This document shows, one piece after another, positions 43,868-53,309 of a DNA stretch of 64,000 nucleotides; within the stretch, counting starts at the first letter, position 1; each line of letters opens with the position of its first letter. The stretch is taken from the NCBI RefSeq assembly GCF_014646335.1, contig NZ_BMNG01000004.1, positions 376,638 through 440,637 of the forward strand, read 5' to 3'. Below the pieces are notes generated by a model. The model was not told the origin of the DNA and ran no database searches. It saw only the letters and a program-made list of their open reading frames with translations. The translations under genes were made by a program, and so were the position numbers. Source of the stretch: Streptomyces lasiicapitis (lineage in GTDB: Bacteria; Actinomycetota; Actinomycetes; Streptomycetales; Streptomycetaceae).

Positions 43868-44851
43868 ATGACGCCGCCGGACACGACGCCGAGGGGGCCG
43901 CACGCCGTGGACGGAACACTGATCGTCGGAGTGGACGGCTCGCAGGCCGCCCTGCGAGCCCTCGACTGGGCCGCCGACGAAGCCGTACGCGGCGGCTTTC
44001 CGCTGCGGATCGTGCACGCCTCGGGCTGGGAGTGGTACGAGGGCCACGAACCGTCGTTCGGCATCAACCGTGACGCCGTGCGCGCGCAGGCCGACCGAGT
44101 TCTCGAGGAGGCCGCCGACCGGGTTCGCGCCCGCACCGGCTCCGTCGTGGTGGCCAGCGAGGTCCTCGACGAGGATCCGGCCGCCGCGCTGATCGGCGAG
44201 AGCCGCCGGGCGGCCGGGGTGATCGTGGGCAGCCGGGGGCGCGGCCGCCTCGCCGGGCTGCTGCTCGGCTCGGTGAGCCTGTCCGTCGCCGCGCACGCCC
44301 CGTGCCCGGTCACTGTGGTGCGCGGTGGCGAGCAGAATTTGCGCGGTGGATTCGGGCGGGTCGTCGTGGGGGTCGACGAGGCGGCGGGGGACGGGGCTGC
44401 CGGGTCCGGGGCGGCGGTGGGGTTCGCGGTGCGGGCCGCTCGGTGGCGCGGGGCGGAGCTGCTGGCCGTGCACGCCTGGCGCCGGCGCGCGGGCACGCCG
44501 ACTTCCACCTCCGGGTCCACGTCCACTTCCACGTCCGCCCCCGCTGACACGTCCGCCTCCGCGCCCGCTTCCGGCTCCGAGCCCGCCGCCGACCCCCGGC
44601 GCCTCCGCGCCGAGCACGAGCTGGACAACGCCCTGCACGCCGCGGTCCGCGCCCACGGCGCCGTCGACGTGCGCCGCGAGGCCGTCGAGGGCCAGGCCCG
44701 CGCCGCCCTGCTCGACGCCTCGGCCACCGCCGACCTGCTCGTGGTCGGCGCCCGCCGCCGCGCCGGCCACACCGGCCTCCAGCTCGGCCCGGTGAACCAC
44801 GCCGTCCTGCACCACGCCGCCTGCCCGGTGACGGTGGTGCCCCATGCCTGA
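43868..44851 (+). CDS. universal stress protein with two Usp domains
   Basis: A 327-residue protein of two tandem UspA domains. The first has the ATP-binding VGSRGRGRLAGLLLGSVS near residue 120; in the second the loop is VVGARRRAGHTGLQLGPVN, which breaks the G-2x-G-9x-G(S/T) pattern, so that half may not bind ATP. They are joined by a Thr/Ser/Pro linker (about 215-240). ATG 43868 is used, though GTG 43908 just before DGTLIVGVDGS is possible. It precedes phosphoketolase, with another double Usp after it. Confidence 0.87.
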   Translation: MTPPDTTPRGPHAVDGTLIVGVDGSQAALRALDWAADEAVRGGFPLRIVHASGWEWYEGHEPSFGINRDAVRAQADRVLEEAADRVRARTGSVVVASEVLDEDPAAALIGESRRAAGVIVGSRGRGRLAGLLLGSVSLSVAAHAPCPVTVVRGGEQNLRGGFGRVVVGVDEAAGDGAAGSGAAVGFAVRAARWRGAELLAVHAWRRRAGTPTSTSGSTSTSTSAPADTSASAPASGSEPAADPRRLRAEHELDNALHAAVRAHGAVDVRREAVEGQARAALLDASATADLLVVGARRRAGHTGLQLGPVNHAVLHHAACPVTVVPHA

Positions 44852-45090
44852 CACAAGAGCGCGACCACGCGACGTAACGGATGCACCGGACGTATCAAGG
44901 CGAATCTCGGACGTACCACGACGACTCGCGGCGCCGCACACCCCAGGGGTACCAAGGGGAGTGCGGAGAACGAAGGGGCGCGCGTCGAGCGCCCCGCGCC
45001 GTACGCCCGCCCTAGTGGCCCGCACGCGCCCCGTCTGAACCGCGCCGCACGTGGAACCCGGCCACCCACCGGACAGAAACGAGGTCTCCC

Positions 45091-47553
45091 ATGGCCAAGG
45101 ATCACCTCAGCGCCACGGAAGCAGAGGCTCACGTCAGCGACACGGAAGCCAAGGATCACCGCAGCACCCCCGACGCCCGGGACCACCTCGGCGCCACCGA
45201 CGCCCAGGACCGGCTCACCGCGCTGGACGCCCACTGGCGCGCCGCCAACTACCTCGCCGCGGGCCAGATCTATCTGCTCGCCAACCCGCTCCTGACCGAG
45301 CCGCTGCGGCCCGAGCACATCAAGCCACGGCTCCTCGGCCACTGGGGCACCTCACCCGGCCTCAACCTGGTCCACACGCACCTCAACCGCCTCATCAAGG
45401 AACGGGACCTCAAAGCCCTGTGCGTCTGGGGACCCGGCCACGGCGGTCCCGCCGTCCTCGCCAACTCCTGGATCGAGGGCAGCTACACGCAGACGTACCC
45501 GGACGTCACCCGGGACGCGGCGGGCATGGGGCGCCTCTTCCGGCAGTTCTCGTTCCCGGGCGGCGTACCGAGCCATGTCGCACCCGAGACGCCCGGCTCC
45601 ATCCACGAGGGCGGCGAACTCGGCTACTCCCTCGCGCACGCCTACGGCGCCGCCTTCGACAACCCGGACCTTCTCGTGGCCTGCGTCGTCGGCGACGGCG
45701 AGGCGGAGACCGGGCCGCTGGCCGCCTCCTGGCACTCGGGGAAGTTCCTCGACCCCGTGCACGACGGCGCGGTCCTGCCGATCCTGCACCTCAACGGCTA
45801 CAAGATCGCCAACCCGACGCTGCTTTCCCGCATCCCCGAGGCCGAACTCGACGCCCTGCTGCGCGGATACGGCCACGAGCCGCTGCACGTCTCCGGCGAC
45901 GACCCGGAAACGGTCCACCGCGACCTCGCCGAGGCCCTCGACCGCGCCGTCGACCGCATCACCGAGGTGCAGCAGGAAGCGCGCTCGTCCGGCACGCGCG
46001 GGCCCAGGCCGGCCTGGCCGGTGATCGTGCTGCGTACGCCCAAGGGCTGGACCGGACCCAAGAGCGTGGACGGCGAGCCGGTCGAGGGCACCTGGCGCGC
46101 CCATCAGGTGCCGCTCGCGGGCGTGCCCGAAAACCCCGAGCACCTGAGGCAGTTGGAGGCCTGGCTGCGTTCCTACCGTCCGGAGGAACTCTTCGACGCC
46201 GACGGCCGCCCCACCCCGCAGGTCCTTTCCTGCGTGCCCGAGGGCGACCGGCGCCTGGGCGCGACCCCGCACGCCAACGGCGGCCTGCTCACCCGCACCC
46301 TGCCGCTGCGCCCCCTGGAGGACTTCGCGGTCGCCGTCGACAAGCCCGGCACCGCCCAGCACGAGCCGACCCGGGTGCTCGGCAAGATGCTCGCCAAAGT
46401 CATGGCCGACACCGCCGGGCGGCGCGACTTCCGGGTCGTGGGCGCCGACGAGACGGAGTCGAACCGGCTCGGCGACCTGTACACCGCGACCGGCAAGGCC
46501 TGGCAGGCGCAGACCCTGCCCACCGACGAACACCTCGCCGCCGACGGCCGCGTCATGGAGGTGCTCTCCGAACACCTCTGCCAGGGCTGGCTGGAGGGCT
46601 ACCTCCTCACCGGCCGCCACGGACTCTTCTCCTCGTACGAAGCGTTCGTGCACATCGTCGACTCCATGGTCAACCAGCACATCAAGTGGCTGAAGACCTC
46701 CCGCGAGCTGCACTGGCGCGCGCCCATCCCCTCGCTCAACTACCTGCTGACGTCGCACGTCTGGCGCCAGGACCACAACGGCTTCTCGCACCAGGACCCC
46801 GGCTTCGTCGACCACGTACTCAACAAGAGCCCCGAAGCCGTACGCGTCTATCTGCCGCCGGACGCCAACACCCTGCTGTCCGTCGCCGAACACGCCCTGC
46901 TCAGCCGGGACTACGTGAACGTCATCGTGGCCGGCAAGCAGCCCTGCTTCGACTGGCTGACGCTCGATCAGGCACGCGCCCACTGCGCGCGCGGCGCGGG
47001 CGTGTGGGAGTGGGCCGGCACCGACGACGGCCTTCGCGACCCGGACGTGGTCCTTGCCTGCGCGGGCGACGTGCCGACGCTGGAAGTCCTCGCCGCCGCG
47101 GCCCTGTTGCGCGAGCACCTGCCCGAACTGACCGTGCGGGTCGTCAACGTCGTCGACATCGCCCGGCTGCTTCCGCGCGAGGAACACCCGCACGGCATGG
47201 CCGACTTCGAGTACGACGCGCTGTTCACCCGCGACAAGCCGGTGATCTTCGCCTATCACGGCTATCCGTGGCTGATCCACCGCCTCGCCTACCGCCGCAA
47301 CGGCCACGCGCAGCTCCACGTACGCGGCTACAAGGAGGCGGGCACGACCACCACGCCCTTCGACATGGTCGTACGCAACGACCTCGACCGCTACCGCCTG
47401 GTCATGGACGTCGTCGACCGGGTCCCCGACCTGTCCGTCCGCGCCACGGCCCTGCGCCAGCTGATGGCCGACCACCGCACCCGCCACCACGCCTGGATCC
47501 GCGAGCACGGCACCGACCTGCCCGAGGTCGCGGACTGGTCGTGGCCCTACTGA
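45091..47553 (+). CDS. xfp: xylulose-5-phosphate/fructose-6-phosphate phosphoketolase
   Basis: An 820-residue TPP enzyme that splits xylulose-5-phosphate or fructose-6-phosphate into acetyl phosphate and a smaller sugar phosphate. Conserved blocks include GPGHGGPA, the thiamine site [20 protein letters not shown] near 205 and [12 protein letters not shown]. Residues 1-~45 are an extra segment of five 9-residue degenerate repeats ([36 protein letters not shown]) before the usual start [10 protein letters not shown]. Flanked by Usp genes. Confidence 0.92.
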   Translation: MAKDHLSATEAEAHVSDTEAKDHRSTPDARDHLGATDAQDRLTALDAHWRAANYLAAGQIYLLANPLLTEPLRPEHIKPRLLGHWGTSPGLNLVHTHLNRLIKERDLKALCVWGPGHGGPAVLANSWIEGSYTQTYPDVTRDAAGMGRLFRQFSFPGGVPSHVAPETPGSIHEGGELGYSLAHAYGAAFDNPDLLVACVVGDGEAETGPLAASWHSGKFLDPVHDGAVLPILHLNGYKIANPTLLSRIPEAELDALLRGYGHEPLHVSGDDPETVHRDLAEALDRAVDRITEVQQEARSSGTRGPRPAWPVIVLRTPKGWTGPKSVDGEPVEGTWRAHQVPLAGVPENPEHLRQLEAWLRSYRPEELFDADGRPTPQVLSCVPEGDRRLGATPHANGGLLTRTLPLRPLEDFAVAVDKPGTAQHEPTRVLGKMLAKVMADTAGRRDFRVVGADETESNRLGDLYTATGKAWQAQTLPTDEHLAADGRVMEVLSEHLCQGWLEGYLLTGRHGLFSSYEAFVHIVDSMVNQHIKWLKTSRELHWRAPIPSLNYLLTSHVWRQDHNGFSHQDPGFVDHVLNKSPEAVRVYLPPDANTLLSVAEHALLSRDYVNVIVAGKQPCFDWLTLDQARAHCARGAGVWEWAGTDDGLRDPDVVLACAGDVPTLEVLAAAALLREHLPELTVRVVNVVDIARLLPREEHPHGMADFEYDALFTRDKPVIFAYHGYPWLIHRLAYRRNGHAQLHVRGYKEAGTTTTPFDMVVRNDLDRYRLVMDVVDRVPDLSVRATALRQLMADHRTRHHAWIREHGTDLPEVADWSWPY

Positions 47554-47627
47554 ATCCGGTCCGGCCCCGGTCCCCACCGCGGCCGGCCGACCCGCACCCG
47601 ACCGACCACCCACCGCTGGGGCACGCC

Positions 47628-48593
47628 ATGAAACACCATCGCTCGACGACCCAACCCCGCACCCATCTGCACACCCGCTCCCGTACCGCCACCCGGTCCG
47701 GCACCACCCGCGTCGTCACCGCGGGCATCGACGGCTCCTACGCGAGCCTGGACGCGGCGGACTGGGCCGCCCGCGAGGCCCTGCGGCACGGCGTGCCCCT
47801 GCGCCTGCTGCACGCGGGCACCGCTCCCGCGCACTCCGCCCGGGTGCGCAGGCTGCCCGCCTCCGCGGAGCGGGCCCGGGGCCTGCTCGACCGGGCCGCG
47901 ATCACCCTCTCGTACCTCCACCCCGCCCTGGAGATCCACGCCCAGCAGCCCGCCGGGCCCACCGTCGCGGCCCTGCTCGCCGCCTCCGCCGAGGCCGAGA
48001 CGCTGGTCCTCGGCTCGCGCGGGCTGACCGGCTTCCCCGGGTTCCTGGTCGGCTCGGTCGCCGCGGCGGTGACCGCCCGCGCCGAGCGCCCGGTGGTGCT
48101 CGTACGCGCGGGGGAGCGCCCGGAGGACGCGCACGCCCCCGACGACGACGGCACGCCCTCGCGCAGCACGCCCTACCGCCCGGTCGTCCTCGGCCTCGAC
48201 CCGTCCCGCCCCGGCGAGGCCCCGACCGAGTACGCCTTCGACGCGGCGACCGCGCGCGAGGCACCGCTGCACGTGGTGCACGCCTGGACGATGGCGCCGC
48301 TCGACGCGTACGCGCCCGGACGGGTGCTCCCGGCGGACCTGGCCGGCCTGGAGCGGGACAACCGGCAGGCCCTCAGCGCCGCCCTGGAGCCGTGGCGGCG
48401 CAAGTACCCAGAGGTCCGGGTCGTCGAACGGATCTGCTTCGGCCGCGCGGGCCACCACCTGCTGAAGGCCGCCACCGGGGCGTCGCTCCTGGTCATCGGC
48501 CGCCGCAGGACGGGCGGGCCGCACCTGGGGCGCACCGCGCACTCGGCGATGCACCACGTGACGTGCCCGATCGCGGTGGTGCCGCACGACTGA
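47628..48593 (+). CDS. universal stress protein with two Usp domains
   Basis: A 321-residue protein with two UspA domains, after a basic N-terminus (about residues 1-27, many Arg/His/Thr). The first has VLGSRGLTGFPGFLVGSVAA, which fits the ATP loop; the second ends VIGRRRTGGPHLGRTAHSAMHHVTCPIAVVPHD, another Usp end motif. ATG 47628 lies 75 bp after the phosphoketolase stop, so the three-gene group Usp-Xfp-Usp is probably one regulon, as in actinobacterial hypoxia/stress (DevR-like) gene sets. Confidence 0.86.
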   Translation: MKHHRSTTQPRTHLHTRSRTATRSGTTRVVTAGIDGSYASLDAADWAAREALRHGVPLRLLHAGTAPAHSARVRRLPASAERARGLLDRAAITLSYLHPALEIHAQQPAGPTVAALLAASAEAETLVLGSRGLTGFPGFLVGSVAAAVTARAERPVVLVRAGERPEDAHAPDDDGTPSRSTPYRPVVLGLDPSRPGEAPTEYAFDAATAREAPLHVVHAWTMAPLDAYAPGRVLPADLAGLERDNRQALSAALEPWRRKYPEVRVVERICFGRAGHHLLKAATGASLLVIGRRRTGGPHLGRTAHSAMHHVTCPIAVVPHD

Positions 48594-48710
48594 GCGGAGC
48601 GACGTCCGTACGTCGGTGCTCGGGTGGCGATGAGTTCCGTGCCGCAGGACGGTCGATACAGGCAGCGGACGACGCGGCGACCGCTGCCGCCCACCGGACA
48701 GGAGAGCACC

Positions 48711-49187
48711 ATGCCCAGGATCACCCCCAACCTCTGGTTCGACACCCAGGCCCAGGAGGCCGCGGAGTTCTACGTCTCCGTGTTCCCCAACTCGAAGGTC
48801 ACGAATGTGACGAACTACGGCGATGCCGTACCGGACCGCGCAGGCACCGTGCTGACCGTGGAGTTCGAACTGGACGGCCAGCCCTACCTCGCGCTCAACG
48901 GCGGCCCCCAGTTCACCTTCGACGAGGCCGTCTCCCTCTCCATCGCCTGCGCCGACCAGGAAGAGGTCGACCTCTACTGGAGCAAGCTCACCGCCGACGG
49001 CGGCGAGGAGAGCCAGTGCGGCTGGCTGAAGGACAAGTTCGGCCTGTCCTGGCAGGTCGTCCCCGCCGAGCTCCCTCCCCTGCTCAACGACCCGGACCCG
49101 GGGCGCGCGCGGCGGGCCATGGAGGCGATGTTCAAGATGTCGAAGCTGGACGTGGCGGCGGTGCGGGCGGCGGCGGACAACGGCTAG
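48711..49187 (+). CDS. VOC-superfamily protein (PhnB/3-demethylubiquinone-like)
   Basis: A 158-residue glyoxalase-fold protein (PRITPNLWFDTQAQEAAEFYVSVFPNSKVTNVTNYG..GTVLTVEFELDGQPYLALNGGPQFTFDEAVSLSIACADQEEVDLYWSKLTADG). This is the YdhR/PhnB-like subgroup annotated as 3-demethylubiquinone-9 3-methyltransferase, a name based on weak evidence. No set of metal-binding residues can be assigned with certainty. ATG 48711 follows GGAGAGCACC. It is followed by a GC-rich hairpin and a convergent lipoprotein gene. Confidence 0.85.
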   Translation: MPRITPNLWFDTQAQEAAEFYVSVFPNSKVTNVTNYGDAVPDRAGTVLTVEFELDGQPYLALNGGPQFTFDEAVSLSIACADQEEVDLYWSKLTADGGEESQCGWLKDKFGLSWQVVPAELPPLLNDPDPGRARRAMEAMFKMSKLDVAAVRAAADNG

Positions 49188-49211
49188 GTCCGTCGGAGCC
49201 CGGACGAGGGA

Positions 49212-49250
49212 CGGCCCCTCGCGGGACGATTTGCCGTCCACGAGGGGCCG
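49212..49250. terminator. hairpin terminator between convergent genes
   Basis: The 10-bp arms CGGCCCCTCG (49212-49221) and CGAGGGGCCG (49241-49250) pair perfectly around a 19-base loop. It lies between the stops of the VOC gene (+) and the SCO0930-like lipoprotein gene (-), so it can serve both. No U-tract. Confidence 0.7.
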
Positions 49251-49307
49251 CCGCCGGCGGAGCCGGGTGAAGGAGTGCGGTTCGGACCGCGCCCCGGCCG
49301 GACCGGA

Positions 49308-50252
49308 TCAGCCGAAGGCGATCGAGCTGACCTTGTCGTCGAAGTTCACGGTGCGTAGGTCGGCGACGTCGCCGTTGATCACCTTGGACTCGCCCTTGCA
49401 GTCGGGGCGCGACCAGAGCTTCAGCGAGCCGCTGGCCGAGATGGACGACGCGACCTTCGGGCGGGCCACGTTCTGGCAGCCCTCGCCCGCCACGCCCTGC
49501 GCCGGGTCGATGAAGTTGGCGTTGTCGAAGAGGATCGCGCTGGTCGCGGGAGCCGCCTGCCCGGCCTCGTCCTGCCCGCCGCCCTGTGCGTCGTCGCCCC
49601 CGGCCGGCTGCCCCGACTTCTGGCCGTTCGGGGTCACGCCGAACCAAGTGCCGCCCACGCCCTGCCCGTTGGTGTCACCGGGCTTGAGGTCCTTGCTGAA
49701 GCGGTACACCGGCCAGCCGCCGACCGTCACCTGGCGCGTGCCGTCGTCCCGCTTGATGACGCCGACGTCCGACGGCTTCACGCCGTCGACGAAGATCTTG
49801 CCGCCCGGGTCGACCAGGACCGGCGGCCAGGTCGTCGCGCAGGCGCCGCTGCAGTTGGACTTGGAGGGCTGGGCGGTGTCCTTGTCGAAGCGGTAGAGGG
49901 TGAAGCCGGCGCCGTTCACCACGACCGGGTCGAGGTTGCCCGCCCGGCTCGCGGAGAGCTGGACCCACTTGCGCTGCACGGGCTTGGCGGCGGGCTTGCC
50001 CGGAGGGTTCGCCCAGTCGCCGGTCTTCTGCTGCGCGTTGTTCTGCTTGGCCGTGCCCGTGGGCAGGGAGAGGTTCATCGTGCCGCTGCCGCCACCGGCC
50101 TGGCCCTCGGCGGCCGGGGCGTTGGACCCCGCCTTGTCCGCGCCCTTCGAGTCGCCGCCGTCGTCGCCCCCGCCGCACGCGGTCAGGAGGAGCACGCCCG
50201 CCGCTGCGAAGGACGTGAAGAACATGGCCGGCCTGGTCTTGTTGCTGAGCAT
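49308..50252 (-). CDS. SCO0930-type lipoprotein with secreted-repeat and crystallin-like domains
   Basis: A 314-residue lipoprotein. The signal peptide ends in LLLTAC. After a Gly/Asp/Ala-rich spacer, two copies of the streptomycete 'secreted repeat' (YRFDKD..CSGACATTWPPVL near 120-150, and YRFSKDLKPGDTNGQG near 180) are followed by a C-terminal domain of about 75 residues like a beta/gamma-crystallin fold (AILFDNANFIDPAQ..GSLKLWSRPDCKGESKVI). The repeats may bind haem or metals in related proteins; function unknown. Confidence 0.83.
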   Translation of the reverse strand: MLSNKTRPAMFFTSFAAAGVLLLTACGGGDDGGDSKGADKAGSNAPAAEGQAGGGSGTMNLSLPTGTAKQNNAQQKTGDWANPPGKPAAKPVQRKWVQLSASRAGNLDPVVVNGAGFTLYRFDKDTAQPSKSNCSGACATTWPPVLVDPGGKIFVDGVKPSDVGVIKRDDGTRQVTVGGWPVYRFSKDLKPGDTNGQGVGGTWFGVTPNGQKSGQPAGGDDAQGGGQDEAGQAAPATSAILFDNANFIDPAQGVAGEGCQNVARPKVASSISASGSLKLWSRPDCKGESKVINGDVADLRTVNFDDKVSSIAFG

Positions 50253-50407
50253 GAGAAGTCTCCTCGGAATCGGATCACTCGGACTTTCTGTGCCTTCGAG
50301 GCGTGAGTACGAGCGCCGTGCTCAGGCTTGTTCAGCCTTTTGGGGGCTGTGACCAAACCGAGACAATGTCTAAGCTGGGAGCCCGTCCGGAAATAGCTCC
50401 AGGCGGG

Positions 50408-51139
50408 TTACGAGGCCGATGCCTCAGGAGTCGTCTCCGGCCTCTCGCGATATACGCAGGCCGCGACCGTCACAGCCGCAGTGCTCACGAGCAGCGCCCA
50501 GCCCATTCCGTGATGGAGAACCAGCCACGCGCCGGGCAGCGCGCCCGCGACCATCGCGACGGCGGCGAGGATCCGGCGGACCGCGAGCGTGTCCTCGCCG
50601 CCCGCGAGCCGGGACTCGGTGGCGAGCCCGGCCAGGGTGCGCGTGAGCACGGTCGTCGTCAGATCCGGCACGTTCAACCTCAGTACGGTGCCGTTGCGCA
50701 CCCCCATCGCGAGGGCGAGCAGCCCGATCAGGACGTACGTCGCGTCGGCGGCGCCCGCGAACGCGAGCACGGTCGTCGTACCGAGCAGCACCGCCTCGCC
50801 GACCAGCGCGACCCGCACCCACGCCGTCCGGCGCCGCCCGTGGAGCCGCCGGGCAAGCCGCCCCGCCAGGGCCGCGCCGACGAGGAACGCGCCGAGCGAC
50901 ACCAGCGACCCGATGACGGAGAACCCCGGCGCCCCCGCGGCGGCGAAGCCGATGACGACGACGTTGCCGGTCATGTTCGCCGCGAAGACGTGGCCGAGCC
51001 CGAGGAAGGTGACGGCGTCCACGAACCCGCTGACCACGGTGAGCGTGAACAGGACCAGGGCGAGGGGGTGCCGGTTGCCGATACGCGGCCCGGGGGTCTC
51101 GGTGCCCGTGCCGCCCGGCGGGGGCTGATGGTTCGTCAT
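50408..51139 (-). CDS. YoaK/DUF1275 family membrane protein
   Basis: A 243-residue integral membrane protein with six to seven helices and the YoaK signature at its start (LVLFTLTVVSGFVDAVTFLGLGHVFAANMTGNVVVIG). The family has no firmly established transport substrate. It diverges from an acyl-CoA dehydrogenase gene across about 110 bp. Confidence 0.88.
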   Translation of the reverse strand: MTNHQPPPGGTGTETPGPRIGNRHPLALVLFTLTVVSGFVDAVTFLGLGHVFAANMTGNVVVIGFAAAGAPGFSVIGSLVSLGAFLVGAALAGRLARRLHGRRRTAWVRVALVGEAVLLGTTTVLAFAGAADATYVLIGLLALAMGVRNGTVLRLNVPDLTTTVLTRTLAGLATESRLAGGEDTLAVRRILAAVAMVAGALPGAWLVLHHGMGWALLVSTAAVTVAACVYRERPETTPEASAS

Positions 51140-51252
51140 ACCTCAGCCTCTCAAGTCATCGCCCTTCCGCCCTACTGAAACACGTTCTACTGTGTGCGCC
51201 GTCAAGCCGCAGCGCCACGACAGCGACGGGCGCAGGGACGACAGGAGGGCCC

Positions 51253-52443
51253 GTGCACCTCGAATACACCCCCGAGCAGCAGCGGTTGCGCGCCGAACTG
51301 CGTACCTACTTCGCCGCGCTCGTACCCGGCCACGCGCACACCCGCTACGCCGAGCCCGCCGCCCAGAAGCGGTTCTACCGCGAGACGATCCGCCGCCTGG
51401 GGGCCGACGGCTGGCTCGGCGTGGGCTGGCCCGAGGAGTACGGCGGGCGCGGGCTCTCGCCCATGGAGCAGTTCATCTTCTTCGACGAGGCCGCGCAGGC
51501 GGGGGTGCCGCTGCCGCTGATGGGCCTCAACACCGTCGGTCCGACGCTCATGCGGTACGGCACCGACGAGCAGAAGGCGTACTTCCTGCCCCGCATCCTC
51601 TCCGGCGAGATCGACTTCGCGATCGGCTACAGCGAGCCCGACGCGGGCACCGACCTCGCCTCGCTCAAGACCAGGGCGGTGCGCGAGGGCGACGAGGAGA
51701 CCGGCCACTACACGGTGACCGGGCAGAAGATCTGGACCACCAACGGCGACACCGCGGACTGGGTGTGGCTCGCCGTACGCACCGACCCGGACGCTCCGCC
51801 GCACAAGGGCATCACCATGCTGCTCGTGCCGACGTCGGACCCCGGCTACTCCTGCACCCTCATCAACACCCTCGCCTCGCACGACACGACGGCCAGCTAC
51901 TACGAGAACATCCGCGTGCCCGTCAGCCGCCGTGTCGGCGAGGAGAACAAGGGCTGGCGCCTGATCACCAACCAGCTCAACCACGAACGCGTCACCCTCG
52001 CCGCCCACGGCACCATGGCCATCCGCGCCCTGCACGACGTACAGCGCTGGGCCGCCGACACCAAGCTCGCCGACGGCCGCCGCGTCATCGACCTGCCCTG
52101 GGTGCGCCGCCGCCTCGCGCAGACCCACACGAAGCTCGACGCGATGAAACTCCTCAACTGGCAGATGGTGAACGCCGTCCAGGACGGCACCCTCACCCCG
52201 CAGGACGCCTCCGCCGTCAAGGTCTACGGCTCCGAGGCCCGCCGCGAGGCCTACGCCTGGCTCATGGAAGTCGTCGGCTCCGCCGGCGCACTGAAGGAGG
52301 GCTCGGCGGGCGCGGTCCTCCACGGCGAACTGGAACGCGGCTACCGCTCGGCGGTCATCTTCACCTTCGGCGGCGGCAACAACGAGATCCAGCGCGAGAT
52401 CATCTCGTGGATCGGGTTGGGGATGCCGAGGGTGCGGCGCTGA
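51253..52443 (+). CDS. acyl-CoA dehydrogenase family protein
   Basis: A 396-residue flavoenzyme. Conserved blocks: GYSEPDAGTDLASLKTRA near 126, QKIWTTNGDTADWVWLAVRT near 156, and the C-terminal FGGGNNEIQREIISWIGLGMPR. The last block has G-N-N-E-I rather than the usual G-T-S/A-E-I, as in several actinomycete paralogues. GTG 51253 is supported by an AGGAGGG site. It is probably involved in beta-oxidation or a related alpha,beta-dehydrogenation; substrate chain not deducible. Confidence 0.9.
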   Translation: MHLEYTPEQQRLRAELRTYFAALVPGHAHTRYAEPAAQKRFYRETIRRLGADGWLGVGWPEEYGGRGLSPMEQFIFFDEAAQAGVPLPLMGLNTVGPTLMRYGTDEQKAYFLPRILSGEIDFAIGYSEPDAGTDLASLKTRAVREGDEETGHYTVTGQKIWTTNGDTADWVWLAVRTDPDAPPHKGITMLLVPTSDPGYSCTLINTLASHDTTASYYENIRVPVSRRVGEENKGWRLITNQLNHERVTLAAHGTMAIRALHDVQRWAADTKLADGRRVIDLPWVRRRLAQTHTKLDAMKLLNWQMVNAVQDGTLTPQDASAVKVYGSEARREAYAWLMEVVGSAGALKEGSAGAVLHGELERGYRSAVIFTFGGGNNEIQREIISWIGLGMPRVRR

Positions 52444-52483
52444 CGGCCTCGCCTCCTGGTGCGCCCCCCTGGAAGCGTGCTCG

Positions 52484-53215
52484 CTAGAACGCGGTGCCGC
52501 CGGCGTCGACGTGGAGTGTGGTGCCGGTGATGTAGGCGGCGCGAGGTGAGGCGAGGAAGTGGATCGCCTCCGCGATCTCGCGTGCGTCGGCGGTCCGCTG
52601 GATGCCCAGGTCCTTGGCCACGCCCTCGTTGCCCTCCTCGCCCCATTCGGCGAGCACGCCCTCGGTGCGGGTCGGGCCGGGGGCGACGCTGTTGACGCGT
52701 ACGCCGCCGTCGGCGAACTCCTTCGCCCAGGTGCGGGTCAGCGAGGTCAGCGCGGCCTTGGACGCGCTGTACGCCGAGGCGGCGGGGAAGCCCCTGAAGG
52801 CCGCGAGCGAGGTGACGTTGACGATGCTACCCTCGCCCTTCTCGAGCATGTGCGGCACGAGCGCGGCGACCAGGAAGTAGGCGCCCCGCACATTGGTGTC
52901 GAAGATCCGCTCGTAGTCCGCCACGCTCTGCTCGACGGTGAGCGAGGTGGGGAAGGTGCCCGCGTTGTTGACGAGGATGTCGACCGGACCGCTCTGGCGG
53001 CCGAGTTCGGCGACCGAGTCCAGGTCGGACAGGTCGGCGCGGATGAAGCGGACCGCACCGTCCTCCTGTGCGGTGTGCACGGCGCTTTTGCCGCGCTGGG
53101 CGTCGCGTCCGCTGATGACGACCTCGGCGCCCGCGCGGGCCAGCAGCCGGGCGGCCGCCAGACCGATGCCGGAAGTGCCGCCGGTGACGAGTGCGGTCTT
53201 GCCCTGCAATTCCAT
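52484..53215 (-). CDS. short-chain dehydrogenase/reductase (SDR)
   Basis: A 243-residue classical SDR. NAD(P)-binding motif TGGTSGIG near residue 11, NNAG near 88 and catalytic YSASK near 150 are all intact, with Ser upstream (VNVTSLAAF). It ends TTLHVDAGGTAF, as usual. It lies in tandem with another SDR gene on the same strand, 94 bp upstream, and both lie beside a GlxA-type regulator gene, suggesting one regulated detoxification group. Confidence 0.9.
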   Translation of the reverse strand: MELQGKTALVTGGTSGIGLAAARLLARAGAEVVISGRDAQRGKSAVHTAQEDGAVRFIRADLSDLDSVAELGRQSGPVDILVNNAGTFPTSLTVEQSVADYERIFDTNVRGAYFLVAALVPHMLEKGEGSIVNVTSLAAFRGFPAASAYSASKAALTSLTRTWAKEFADGGVRVNSVAPGPTRTEGVLAEWGEEGNEGVAKDLGIQRTADAREIAEAIHFLASPRAAYITGTTLHVDAGGTAF

Positions 53216-53241
53216 GTCGCGTGACCTTTCGTGACGCCTTG

Positions 53242-53271
53242 GTGGCGTTGGGATTTGTGGCGTTGGGATTT
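53242..53271. repeat. two 15-bp tandem repeats between the SDR genes
   Basis: GTGGCGTTGGGATTT occurs twice in direct succession (53242-53256 and 53257-53271), in the 94-bp gap between the two SDR genes. It may be a local duplication near the promoter of the downstream SDR. Confidence 0.7.
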
Positions 53272-53309
53272 CGTGAAATGGCTGGCGTGTTCTTGGAATT
53301 CCGTCGGCG

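Noticed and set aside
44844-45038. Small open frame overlapping the stop of the first universal stress protein
   Set aside because: The product is Arg/Pro-rich and low in complexity, there is no ribosome site, and third-position GC does not support coding.
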